From Paenirhodobacter ferrireducens (GTDB taxonomy: Bacteria > Pseudomonadota > Alphaproteobacteria > Rhodobacterales > Rhodobacteraceae): a stretch of DNA of 48,463 bases. The DNA lies in NCBI RefSeq assembly GCF_004022265.1, contig NZ_SAVB01000030.1:1-48463 (forward strand), read 5' to 3'. Each line of letters starts with the position of its first letter. The first letter of the stretch is position 1. Below the pieces are notes generated by a model, which saw nothing but the letters and a program-made list of their open reading frames with translations, was not told the origin of the DNA and made no database searches. Below, piece after piece: positions 1 through 7,943 of this stretch. The position numbers and the translations under genes are program-made.

Positions 1-238
1 CATGGTCTTCTCCGTTCAGCTTCGGCTTGAGCCGTCACGGATTGACTAGCAGGCAATTTATTTTCTTCACAATCCATTTTACTTCCGGAGAAGAAGAATT
101 TCTCGCGATGCAAATCGTGCCGCTTTTTCGGGCAACTTTTGCCCCGCACAAAATCCACAAGCCGCAATTCCGGGCAAAAACCGCCCGGAACACACACTCA
201 CGCAACCTGAGGATACGTGATGATCGACAGGGGACGGC
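1..238. other. intergenic, no gene seen
   Basis: This stretch left of the glutathione S-transferase gene is less GC-rich than the coding sequence around it. No open frame here has a credible ribosome site or a recognisable protein. It probably holds the 3' flank of the transferase gene and the end or upstream region of a gene outside the window. Confidence 0.4.
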
Positions 239-895
239 TCAGAACTCGACCTCGAGTTCGACGATCTCGTCGGGTTCGGCAAGTGCGCCGGCCGTCCATT
301 CCTGCATCGGCGCCCAGCCGAGGATGGTCTCGACATAGGCCGCGAGCCGGGTCTCGAGCGGCACCGAATAGGTGCGGAAGCGGGTGCAGACCGGGGCATA
401 CATCGCATCGGCAACCGAGGGTGCGGCACCGAAGAGGAACGGCCCGCCATGGGTCGCGAGGCACTCGAGCCAGATCGCCTTGACCCGCTCGACATCCGGC
501 CGCGCCCCCGAGAAGATCTTGAACTTCGCGTGCCGCGCCTTGAGGTTCATCGGCAGCGCCGAGCGCAGGTTGTAAAAGCCCGAGTGCATCTCGCCCGAGA
601 CCGAGCGGCACTGGGCGCGGGCGACCTTGTCGGCGGGGTAGAGCCCGGCCTTCGGAAAGGTCTCGTTCAGATATTCGGCGATGGCGAGCGTGTCCCAGAC
701 CTCGACCTTGCCATGGGTGAGCCGCGGCACCAGCACCGAGGGCGTGAGCAGCAGCAGTTCCTGCCGCGCGCCCGCATCGGAAAGGTCGACAGGGCTTTCC
801 GCGAAATCGAGCCCCGCCATCTTGCACAACAACCAGCCGCGCAAGGACCATGACGAATAGTTTTTCGATGAAATCGTAAGCGTTGCTTGCGTCAC
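239..895 (-). CDS. glutathione S-transferase family protein
   Basis: A 218-residue protein with the two-domain layout of cytosolic glutathione S-transferases. The N-terminal thioredoxin-like half begins TLTISSKNYSSWSLRGWL, where a Ser/Tyr in the SSKNYSSWS stretch would bind glutathione. The later VLVPRLTHG and VWDTLAIAEYLNE segments match the cis-proline loop and the helix that normally carries the glutathione-binding Glu-Ser pair; here that pair reads Asp-Thr. The all-helical C-terminal half follows. I chose GTG at 895 because GAGGAGG lies just upstream (901-907); an earlier ATG at 997 would put 34 non-conserved residues in front and overlap the start of phaZ. The gene is divergent from phaZ with about 100 bases between them. 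Family assignment is firm; substrate is unknown, probably detoxification or stress related. Confidence 0.85.
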   Translation of the reverse strand: MTQATLTISSKNYSSWSLRGWLLCKMAGLDFAESPVDLSDAGARQELLLLTPSVLVPRLTHGKVEVWDTLAIAEYLNETFPKAGLYPADKVARAQCRSVSGEMHSGFYNLRSALPMNLKARHAKFKIFSGARPDVERVKAIWLECLATHGGPFLFGAAPSVADAMYAPVCTRFRTYSVPLETRLAAYVETILGWAPMQEWTAGALAEPDEIVELEVEF

Positions 896-995
896 GGTGC
901 CTCCTCGCCCAAGAAGGGCTGTATTCCCGAAAATTTTGTCGCAGGCTGGCCGAGGCCTGACCAGTGGTTTTCGGGCGTCAAAGGGGTGAATCGCC

Positions 996-2207
996 ATGCT
1001 TTATGCAACCTACCAGTCTCTTGATGATATTTTCGCCCCTTTTCGCACCGCCGCCCATTTCGCGCTCTCCTTCACGCCCAAGGCCAGCGGCCCCTTCGCG
1101 CAGCTGATCCGGCAGCAGGCGGCGGGGCTCGAGATGATCACCCGCTTCGGGCTCAGCCATGACCGGCCGCGCTTCGGCATCGGCACGGTGAAGGTCGACG
1201 GGCGGGAGCGGCCGGTGCGCGAGGAGGTGGCGCTGGAGCTGCCCTTCGGCCGGCTGCTGCACTTTGCCCGCGACCTCGACACCCCCTTGCCGAAGGTGCT
1301 GGTGACGGCGCCGCTCTCGGGCCATTTCGCCACGCTGCTGGCGGGCACGGTGCGTACCCTGCTGCGCGACCATGACGTCTACATCACCGACTGGACGAAT
1401 GCGCGCGACGTGCCGCTGTCGGCGGGCGATTTCGGCGTCGAGGATTACGTCGCCTATCTGATCCGCTTCATGGAAGAGATCGGCCCGGGCGCGCATATGC
1501 TGGCGGTGTGCCAGCCCTGCGTGCAGGCGCTTGCGGCAACCGCGGTGATGTCCGAGGACCGCAACCCGGCCACACCGCGATCGCTGGTGCTGATGGCGGG
1601 GCCGGTCGACGTGCGCGAAAGCCCGACCTCGGTCAACGATCTGGCGAACGAGAAGCCGATGGACTGGTTCGAGCGCACGGTGATCGGCACCGTGCCGCTG
1701 CGCTTTGCGGGCGCGGGGCGCAAGGTCTATCCGGGCTTCGTGCAGCTCTTCTCCTTCATGGCGATGAACATGGACCGCCACCGCGAGCAGCACGAGAAGC
1801 TGTATCAGCACCTCGCCAATGGCGAGGAGGCCGAGGCGAAGAAGATCAAGGAGTTCTACGACGAGTATTTCTCGGTGCTGGACCTGACCGCGGAATTCTA
1901 CCTCGAGACCATCGAGCGGGTGTTCCAGAAGGCCGAGCTGGCGACCGGCGACTTCACCTACAAGGGCCAGAAGGTGAACCCCGGCGCGATCCGGCACACG
2001 GCGCTGCTGACCGTCGAGGGCGGGCGCGACGACATCTGCGGGCTGGGCCAGACCTCGGCCGCGCATGACCTGTGCAGCGCGCTGCGCCCGCATCTGAAGC
2101 GCCATCACCTGCAGGCGAATGTTGGTCATTACGGCGTGTTCAACGGCCGCCGCTGGGACAACGAGATCTATCCGGTGGTGCGCAACATGATCCTGGCGGT
2201 GGATTAA
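996..2207 (+). CDS. phaZ: intracellular polyhydroxybutyrate depolymerase
   Basis: A 403-residue cytoplasmic hydrolase that degrades native poly-3-hydroxybutyrate granules to hydroxybutyrate oligomers for use as carbon store. The sequence shows the features of the intracellular PhaZ family. There is an N-terminal YQSLDDIFAPFR segment. The nucleophile elbow reads VCQPC (residues 171-175), so Cys172 stands where lipases have Ser, as established for the Ralstonia PhaZ1 type. A late Asp in EGGRDDICG and His in NVGHYGVFNGRRW complete the expected Cys-Asp-His triad. Length is typical for the family. It is divergently transcribed from the glutathione S-transferase gene, and a convergent terminator hairpin at 2239-2266 separates it from ttrA. 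No phasin or PHB synthase gene is nearby. No sign of damage. Confidence 0.92.
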   Translation: MLYATYQSLDDIFAPFRTAAHFALSFTPKASGPFAQLIRQQAAGLEMITRFGLSHDRPRFGIGTVKVDGRERPVREEVALELPFGRLLHFARDLDTPLPKVLVTAPLSGHFATLLAGTVRTLLRDHDVYITDWTNARDVPLSAGDFGVEDYVAYLIRFMEEIGPGAHMLAVCQPCVQALAATAVMSEDRNPATPRSLVLMAGPVDVRESPTSVNDLANEKPMDWFERTVIGTVPLRFAGAGRKVYPGFVQLFSFMAMNMDRHREQHEKLYQHLANGEEAEAKKIKEFYDEYFSVLDLTAEFYLETIERVFQKAELATGDFTYKGQKVNPGAIRHTALLTVEGGRDDICGLGQTSAAHDLCSALRPHLKRHHLQANVGHYGVFNGRRWDNEIYPVVRNMILAVD

Positions 2208-2238
2208 GAGCGCCGCGCAAGCGACTGTTTGAAAAGAA

Positions 2239-2266
2239 CTCCCCCGGCGCCATGGGCCCGGGGGAG
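2239..2266 (-). terminator. terminator of the ttrBCA operon
   Basis: Arms CTCCCCCGG (2239-2247) and CCGGGGGAG (2258-2266) form a perfect 9-bp stem with a 10-base loop. On the minus strand the stem is followed by TTCTTTTC, a T-rich tract as expected for an intrinsic terminator after ttrA. It lies between convergent phaZ and ttrA and may act on both. Confidence 0.7.
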
Positions 2267-2280
2267 GTTCGCCTGAGAGC

Positions 2281-5200
2281 TCAGGTGATCTTTTCAAGCC
2301 GCGCCGGCAGGCCCTGACGCACCGCGGTGCCGGCGACCGGATCGACCCAGACGCCCTCTTTCGGCCGGGTCGGGTCGAGCATGCCGACATCGTTCAGCAG
2401 CACTCCCGTCGCCAGCCGCGGATCACCGGGCCGGGTCTCGCCGTCGATGGTGATCGGCTGCGCACCGAAGCCGCGGTGGCCAAAGCCGTGCTCGATCGCC
2501 ACCGTGTCGGGGGCGATGCCCTCGCGCACCACGGCCACGCTGTCGAGGCTGCCGCCGGGCGTCGTCAGCCGCACCCGGTCGCCCGTCGCGATGCCATGCG
2601 CGGCGGCCAGCGCGCGCCCGATGTTCACCGGGTTAGAGGCCACCACCCGCAGCAGCGCCGGCGCCCCGACCGAATAGGAGTTCTGCAGCGGCGACTTGAA
2701 GGAGACGAGCTTCACCGGCCAGTCGCTTTCGGGGTAATGCGCAGCGACCGGCGAGCCATCGGCGAATTCGGGCTCGAGCCAGGCCGGGCAACCCGGCATC
2801 CGCGTGCCGGTGCCCGCGCGCCGGAAAGAGCCGAGCGCCTCGTTCCAGACCTGCATCGGCTGTTCGAAGGGATGGGCGGCGCGCTCGCCGTCATAGCCCT
2901 TCGCCGCATCCTCGTAGCGCCCGCCCTTGGCATAGATCGTCGCCGCCCGGCGCCATTCGCCGGGCTTCAGCGTGGCTTCGAGATCGGCGCGGATCCGGCT
3001 GACGCCGCTCAGCGCGATGTCATCGTCGCTCGCCTCGGCCACCGGCTTCTGCCCGATCGTCGCGACATTCGCCGCGCCGCGCAGATACCAGTCCTCGGCA
3101 CGTTCGAGCGGATGCAGAGTGCCCTCGGCATCGGGGATCGCATCGGCGCCGAAGCCCGGCAGCCCCATCCGCTTCGCCGTGGCGATCAGGAAGGTCTCCA
3201 TCCCCACCCGCTCGCCCGCGGCATTCCTCTCCAGCCGCGGCTCGACCACCGGCCAGCGCGCCGTCGTCGCCTTGGTCGCGATGCCGCCCCAGGGCTTGGT
3301 GAAGCCCCAGGTCTCGTACATCACCGAGTCGGGCACGATGTAATCGGCGATGGCCGAGCTTTCGTTGATGAACGGGTCGATCGAGATGATGAGCGGCACC
3401 ACCTTCGGGTCCTTCAGCCGCTCGACCAGATGGGCGATACCGGGCAGGCCATAGACCGGGTTGGTGTTGCGGAAAACGAGCGCCTCGGCGCCATAGGGAT
3501 AGCCGGTGACGATCGAAGAAATCCACTCGGTCGCCAGCCCGGGCGCGTTCGGATACCACGGCCCGTCCGCCGGATAGGGCTTGCCCGCCGCCGTCTTCGC
3601 CTTGAACTCCGAGGTCTTCTCGTAAGGTGCATTGCGGCCGATCGGCAGGCCCTTCGCCGTGACCGCGCCGGGGAAATCTGCCAGATCATAGGCCGGGCCC
3701 TTGGTATCGGGGAACCAGCCGCCCGCGACCATCGTGCCGCCCTTGCAGTTTAGGTTGCCGATGAGCGTGTTGATCATCATCAGCGCATAGGCGTTGTAAT
3801 GGCCCGTGCCCGACATCATGCCGCCATGGCTGTTCACCGCGGCGCGGCGGCCGTGGCTGGTCAGCTCGCGCGCCAGCCCCTCGATCGTGGCGAGCGGAAT
3901 GCCGCAGGCGGCGGAGTATTCCGCCATCTCGTGCTTCATCGCCTCCTCGCGCAGCAGGGTCAGCGCGGTCTTCACCGCCACCCCCTCCCCGGCGCCCTCG
4001 ACCACGCCGTCGAAGAACAGCGGCGCGGCCGAGGTCCCGGCCGGGGCCGGGCCGGTCCCGGAGGCGACCAGGAAGGGGTCGGCCTCGGAATAGGGCTCCG
4101 CCCCCTCGGCCAGCGGCAGGCCGATGTCCGAGCCGCGCAGGAAGCGGCCGAAGCGGGGGTGGCCCGGGGCGACGATCACCAGATGGGTGGCGTTGGTGAA
4201 GCTCGCCTCGCCCGCGGCCTCGGCGGCGGCCTGCGTCGGCTGGGCCAGATAGGGGGCGTTGATCTTCTCGTTCTCGAACATCCAGCGGATGATCGCCATC
4301 GCCAGCGCGCCATCGCTGCCGGGCTTGATCGGCACCCAGCGGGAGCGCTCGCCCGAGGGGCCGTTCTGCGCATGGGTCAGCACCGGATCGACGACGACAT
4401 AGCCGAGCTTGCCGTCCGCCCGGGCCTGCGCGACCTTGGTGCCGACGATCTTGAACGGGTTGCCGGCATTGCCCGGCGCGGTGCCGACGAAAAGGATGAA
4501 CTCGACGTTGTTGAAGTCGGGCTTGGCGTGCGGCTGGGTCTTGAAATCGCCGAACATCGCGCCCGAGCCGTTGCGATAGGCGCCGCCACAATAGGCGCCG
4601 TGGCGCACGAAATTGGTCGAGCCATAGCTTTGCTTGAGCCAGCGCAGCACCAGATTGTCGCGCCCGTCATCGACGCAGTTCATCCAGACGAGCCCGTTCG
4701 CGCGCGGGCCGAACTCGGGCGCACCGCCCTTGATCGGGGTCTTCAGGTCGCGGATCTCGCGCAGCCCGGCGACGCGCCCCTCGCCGAAGAGGTCGCCGCC
4801 CTCGACCACCTCCTCTACCAGCTGCTCGAAGCTGATCGTCTGCCACCGGCCCGCGCCGCGCGGGCCGACGCGCTTGAGCGGCTTCAGCACCCGGCGCGGA
4901 TTGTCGAGCTGTTGCAGCACCGCGTTGCCGCGCCCGCAGGCGGTCGAGCGGTGGGTCAGCCCGCCGCCCTCGCCCGCCCGGGCCAGCGCGGTGAAACTCT
5001 CGCGCACCGAGCTGGCGTAGGGGATGTGCGGATCGGTCGACATCGGGCTGTAGGGGTTGCCCGCGACGCGCAGCACTTTGTTCGCGGCCCTGTCGACGCG
5101 CACCCGCACGCCGCACATCGTGGTGCAGCCGATGCACATCGTGTAGCTCACCGCCTGATCGGGATTCGGGATCAGATCGCCGGTGGCGGCATCGAGGCGG

Positions 5201-5361
5201 AACTCGGGCTCGGGGGCAAAGCCGGTCAGCGCCTGCCGCGGCACCGCACCCGACCATTTGCCGCGGGCGATCTTCTGCACCGTCTCGGCATAGCCCGCAC
5301 CGAAGGTGGCAAGCGCCCCGGTCGCGACGGCGCCCTTGAGGATGTTGCGGCGGGTGGACAT
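2281..5361 (-). CDS. ttrA: tetrathionate reductase subunit A (molybdopterin oxidoreductase)
   Basis: A 1,026-residue catalytic subunit that reduces tetrathionate to thiosulfate at a bis-molybdopterin guanine dinucleotide centre in the periplasm. The N-terminus STRRNILKG followed by a hydrophobic stretch ending AGYA is a twin-arginine (Tat) signal, so it is exported folded. A [4Fe-4S] motif, CIGCTTMCG, sits near residue 76. HGAYCGGAYRNGSG around residue 260 supplies the likely cysteine ligand to Mo. The C-terminal domain (SVGAPALLRVVASNPVNIGRAL onward) is the molydopterin dinucleotide-binding barrel. Length of about 1,020 matches TtrA and exceeds ordinary DMSO or nitrate reductases. It is last in a ttrB-ttrC-ttrA operon, 12 bases after ttrC, with AAGGAGAG before its ATG. 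A related thiosulfate or polysulfide reductase is the main alternative, but the ttrSR neighbours argue for tetrathionate. Confidence 0.88.
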   Translation of the reverse strand: MSTRRNILKGAVATGALATFGAGYAETVQKIARGKWSGAVPRQALTGFAPEPEFRLDAATGDLIPNPDQAVSYTMCIGCTTMCGVRVRVDRAANKVLRVAGNPYSPMSTDPHIPYASSVRESFTALARAGEGGGLTHRSTACGRGNAVLQQLDNPRRVLKPLKRVGPRGAGRWQTISFEQLVEEVVEGGDLFGEGRVAGLREIRDLKTPIKGGAPEFGPRANGLVWMNCVDDGRDNLVLRWLKQSYGSTNFVRHGAYCGGAYRNGSGAMFGDFKTQPHAKPDFNNVEFILFVGTAPGNAGNPFKIVGTKVAQARADGKLGYVVVDPVLTHAQNGPSGERSRWVPIKPGSDGALAMAIIRWMFENEKINAPYLAQPTQAAAEAAGEASFTNATHLVIVAPGHPRFGRFLRGSDIGLPLAEGAEPYSEADPFLVASGTGPAPAGTSAAPLFFDGVVEGAGEGVAVKTALTLLREEAMKHEMAEYSAACGIPLATIEGLARELTSHGRRAAVNSHGGMMSGTGHYNAYALMMINTLIGNLNCKGGTMVAGGWFPDTKGPAYDLADFPGAVTAKGLPIGRNAPYEKTSEFKAKTAAGKPYPADGPWYPNAPGLATEWISSIVTGYPYGAEALVFRNTNPVYGLPGIAHLVERLKDPKVVPLIISIDPFINESSAIADYIVPDSVMYETWGFTKPWGGIATKATTARWPVVEPRLERNAAGERVGMETFLIATAKRMGLPGFGADAIPDAEGTLHPLERAEDWYLRGAANVATIGQKPVAEASDDDIALSGVSRIRADLEATLKPGEWRRAATIYAKGGRYEDAAKGYDGERAAHPFEQPMQVWNEALGSFRRAGTGTRMPGCPAWLEPEFADGSPVAAHYPESDWPVKLVSFKSPLQNSYSVGAPALLRVVASNPVNIGRALAAAHGIATGDRVRLTTPGGSLDSVAVVREGIAPDTVAIEHGFGHRGFGAQPITIDGETRPGDPRLATGVLLNDVGMLDPTRPKEGVWVDPVAGTAVRQGLPARLEKIT

Positions 5362-5373
5362 CGGGTCTCTCCT

Positions 5374-6486
5374 TCAGAAGCTGCGGGCGGGTTCGGAGGC
5401 GGTGCCGGATTTCGGCACCCCGGCCTGATCCCAGGGAACGAAGGTCGTGTAGGCGATCAGCAGGAAGAGCCAGAGCCCGAAGGTGCCGATCACCCCCATC
5501 AGCCCGGCAAGCCCGGTGGGCATCAGCGCGTCGTAAAGACCCGAGCCCACCTTCGGCACCGCCTGCCCGCCCATGAACACGGTCCAGCGGAACATCCAGG
5601 CGGCGTGGATGGCGAGAAGCCCGGTGATCCAGCCGCTCCGCGCCGGGGCGGCCAGCGCGATGCCGAAGGGCAGAACGATCGCCACCGCCCCCCAGAGCGC
5701 GATCCGCTGCCAGACCGGGAAGCCCGCGACGGAGGCCAGCGCCTTGGCGTGATGCGGGCTGAGCCCGGAGAGCGCGAGCGCGAACCAGGCCACCCCCAGC
5801 ACACCGACGAGGCCGAGCGCCAGCGCAAGGGTGCGGTTCATCGCCGCCTCGACCGCCTGCCCGGTGCCAAGCGAACGGCCGAGCACCAGCATCACCCCAA
5901 GCGCGCCGACAAAGCCCGTCGCGGCGAATTGCAGCGGCAGGAAGGGGGTGTTCCACAGCGGGCGCGAGCGCACCACCATCACCTCCATCCCGGTGTAGGT
6001 CAGGATGCCGAGCGCCGCGAGCCCGGCAAGTGCCCCCAGCGGACGGGCAAAGCCGTTGCCCGCGCCGCCGAGCGCCAAGAGCCGGAACAGCGGCGCATAG
6101 CGCCAGTCGCCCTGCCCCCAGGCCCAGAGGGCCGGCCGGTGCACGGCCCAGGCGAAGGCGATCAGCAGCCCGACATAGCCCGGCACGATCCAGGCGCCCC
6201 AGGCCATCCACGAGGTCGGATGAGTGTAGAAGAAGAACTCCCAGAACCGGCCGGGCTGATGCAGGTCGGCCAGGAGCGCGATCGGTGCGGTGATCCCGGT
6301 CGTCACCGCCGTCATCAGCGCGAGCCTTGCGCGCGGCAGCGAGGCCTCGCGGCCCAGCACGAAGCCCGGTAGCGCCATGAGAAGCGCGGTGACCGAAAGC
6401 GCGATCAGGAAGAAATACTGCACCGCCCAGGGGAGCCAGGCCGCCTCGTGCGTTGCGCCGACAAGTTCGTGGATCTGCACCTGCAT
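5374..6486 (-). CDS. ttrC: tetrathionate reductase subunit C, NrfD-family membrane anchor
   Basis: A 370-residue integral membrane protein of the NrfD/PsrC family, with about nine hydrophobic segments beginning near AVQYFFLIALSVTALLMALPG. It carries the conserved polar surroundings LADLHQPGRFWEFFFYTHPTS and MAWGAWIVPGYVG, which in this family form the quinol site. It would oxidise membrane quinol and pass electrons through TtrB to TtrA on the periplasmic side. It starts one base after the end of ttrB and ends 12 bases before ttrA, so the three are co-translated. No haem-binding pattern is visible, as expected for the NrfD type. Family is certain; the specific name rests on the operon. Confidence 0.87.
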   Translation of the reverse strand: MQVQIHELVGATHEAAWLPWAVQYFFLIALSVTALLMALPGFVLGREASLPRARLALMTAVTTGITAPIALLADLHQPGRFWEFFFYTHPTSWMAWGAWIVPGYVGLLIAFAWAVHRPALWAWGQGDWRYAPLFRLLALGGAGNGFARPLGALAGLAALGILTYTGMEVMVVRSRPLWNTPFLPLQFAATGFVGALGVMLVLGRSLGTGQAVEAAMNRTLALALGLVGVLGVAWFALALSGLSPHHAKALASVAGFPVWQRIALWGAVAIVLPFGIALAAPARSGWITGLLAIHAAWMFRWTVFMGGQAVPKVGSGLYDALMPTGLAGLMGVIGTFGLWLFLLIAYTTFVPWDQAGVPKSGTASEPARSF

Positions 6487-6487
6487 G

Positions 6488-7231
6488 TCAGTGGACCTCC
6501 GCCACGCTGGCGCCCGGGTCGAAGGGCGGATGCCAGGCGGCCTCGCCCGTCACGCGCCCGTCGAGCACCTCGTCGAGACCGATGTAATAGACGTTCGGAT
6601 TGGTGTGCATCTCGGGGCGCAGCACCGAGACAGGATGCGCCGCCAGCAGTTTCGACACGGGGCTCTCCGGGTCGTTCAGATCGCCGAAGTTCCGCGCGCC
6701 GCCGACACAGGTCTCGACGCAGGCGGGCAGCAGCCCGGCGCGGGTGCGGTGGATGCAGAAGGTGCACTTGTCGGCCACCTGGGTCTCGTGATTGACGAAG
6801 CGCGCGTCATAGGGGCAGGCCTGCACGCAATAGGCGCAGCCCACGCATTTGCTGGCATCGACCAGCACCTCGCCGGTCTCGGCCTTGAAGGTCGCCTCGA
6901 CCGGGCAGACCGGCAGGCAGGGCGGATCGTCGCAATGGTTGCACAGCCGCGGCAGCATCACCATCGCCGGGTCCTGCCCGTCCGTCACCAGCTCGTAGAC
7001 CGAGACATGGGTGCGGAAGGCGTCCTCGGGGACGTGGTTTTCCATGATGCAGGCGACGGTGCAGGCCTGACAGCCGATGCATTTGCGCAGATCGACCACC
7101 ATGCCCCAATGCGGGGCCCGGCCCGGGCTGGCGGCGGCCTCGGCGGCCTCGCCCGCCCCCGCGATCGAGGCCGCGGCGCCGATCGTCACCCGGCCGACCG
7201 CACCGAGAAAACCGCGACGGTTCGTGTCCAT
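6488..7231 (-). CDS. ttrB: tetrathionate reductase subunit B, four [4Fe-4S] ferredoxin
   Basis: A 247-residue electron-transfer subunit. Its N-terminus NRRGFLGAVGR plus an alanine-rich hydrophobic stretch is a Tat signal. Four cysteine clusters are visible in order: CIGCQACTVAC near residue 50, CNHCDDPPCLPVCP near 95, CVGCAYCVQACPYD near 128, and CTFCIHRTRAGLLPACVETC near 155. This is the standard four-cluster subunit of CISM-type oxidoreductases, which relays electrons from the NrfD anchor to the Mo subunit. GGAAAGGA precedes the ATG. It is the first gene of ttrBCA; the 94-base gap to ttrR (7232-7325) must hold the operon promoter if ttrBCA is separate from ttrSR, and a long inverted repeat lies in that gap. 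Confidence 0.88.
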   Translation of the reverse strand: MDTNRRGFLGAVGRVTIGAAASIAGAGEAAEAAASPGRAPHWGMVVDLRKCIGCQACTVACIMENHVPEDAFRTHVSVYELVTDGQDPAMVMLPRLCNHCDDPPCLPVCPVEATFKAETGEVLVDASKCVGCAYCVQACPYDARFVNHETQVADKCTFCIHRTRAGLLPACVETCVGGARNFGDLNDPESPVSKLLAAHPVSVLRPEMHTNPNVYYIGLDEVLDGRVTGEAAWHPPFDPGASVAEVH

Positions 7232-7307
7232 GGCTGGTCCTTTCCTTCTCTGTCGGAAAGAACCCTACGTCCGGCGGCGCCCCGGGCGGTATCGGCGCAA
7301 ACCCCGC

Positions 7308-7333
7308 AAACCTAGGGGTTTGCCCCTAGGTTT
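7308..7333. promoter_or_regulatory. inverted repeat between ttrR and ttrB, operator or terminator
   Basis: Arms AAACCTAGGGG (7308-7318) and CCCCTAGGTTT (7323-7333) are perfect 11-bp complements around a 4-base spacer. The repeat spans the ttrR stop codon and lies about 80-100 bases upstream of the ttrB start. No T tract follows on the minus strand, so it is a poor intrinsic terminator. A binding site for the LuxR-type regulator TtrR upstream of ttrBCA is a reasonable inference. Confidence 0.5.
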
Positions 7334-7943
7334 CGGTCCAGCCCGCCGCGACAAGCAGACGCACCAGATCGGCGGCGCTACTCGCCCCCATCTTGTCCAT
7401 CACGTTGTGGCGATGGATCTCGACGGTCTTCAGGCTGATGCCCAGCTCGGCCGCGATCTGCTTGTTCAGCCGACCGGCCAGAACCGCGCGGGCGACCTCG
7501 GCCTCGCGCGCGGTGAGGCTGTCGACACGGGCGCGCACCTGCGCCGCCCCCCGCGCCGCCTCCGCCCGCGACCGGCTGAGCGCCAGCGCCTCGTTCAGCC
7601 GCCCGACCAGCGCCATGCCGTTCACCGGCTTCTCGAAGAAATCCATCGCGCCCGCGCGCATCGCCCGCACCGCCATCGGCACGTCGCCATGGCCGGTGAT
7701 CATGATCACCGGAAGCGCGCAGCCGCGCCGGCCGAGCTCGTCGAGGAGTTCAAGCCCGGTCATCCCGGGCATCCGCACATCGGCAAGGATGCAGCCCACC
7801 CCGGCGCAATCCAGCCGGTCGAGCAGCTCGGCCGCCGAGGCATGCGCCTCCACCCTCAGCCCGAGCGAGCCGAGCAGGAAGCCCAGCCCCTCGCGGGCGG
7901 CGCGGTCGTCGTCGACCACATGGATCACCGCATCCTCGTTCAT
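7326..7943 (-). CDS. ttrR: TtrR response regulator, FixJ/LuxR type
   Basis: A 205-residue two-component response regulator. The receiver domain (residues 1-120) has acidic residues VVDDD near the start, the phospho-acceptor Asp55 in CILADVRMPGMTG, and the conserved Lys in FFEKPV. A LuxR-type helix-turn-helix follows (SLTAREAEVARAVLAGRLNKQIAAE and KTVEIHRHNVMDK, residues about 140-195). Together with TtrS it is expected to switch on ttrBCA when tetrathionate is present. The start is ATG 7943 because AGGAGGAGAG lies just upstream and the codon overlaps the ttrS stop as ATGA; a longer frame to 8159 runs through ttrS and is a shadow. The stop falls within the inverted repeat at 7308-7333. Confidence 0.87.
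   Translation of the reverse strand: MNEDAVIHVVDDDRAAREGLGFLLGSLGLRVEAHASAAELLDRLDCAGVGCILADVRMPGMTGLELLDELGRRGCALPVIMITGHGDVPMAVRAMRAGAMDFFEKPVNGMALVGRLNEALALSRSRAEAARGAAQVRARVDSLTAREAEVARAVLAGRLNKQIAAELGISLKTVEIHRHNVMDKMGASSAADLVRLLVAAGWTET

Noticed and set aside
3799-6372. Plus-strand open frame of 857 codons opposite ttrA and ttrC
   Set aside because: Runs antisense across two clear genes; composition is not protein-like.
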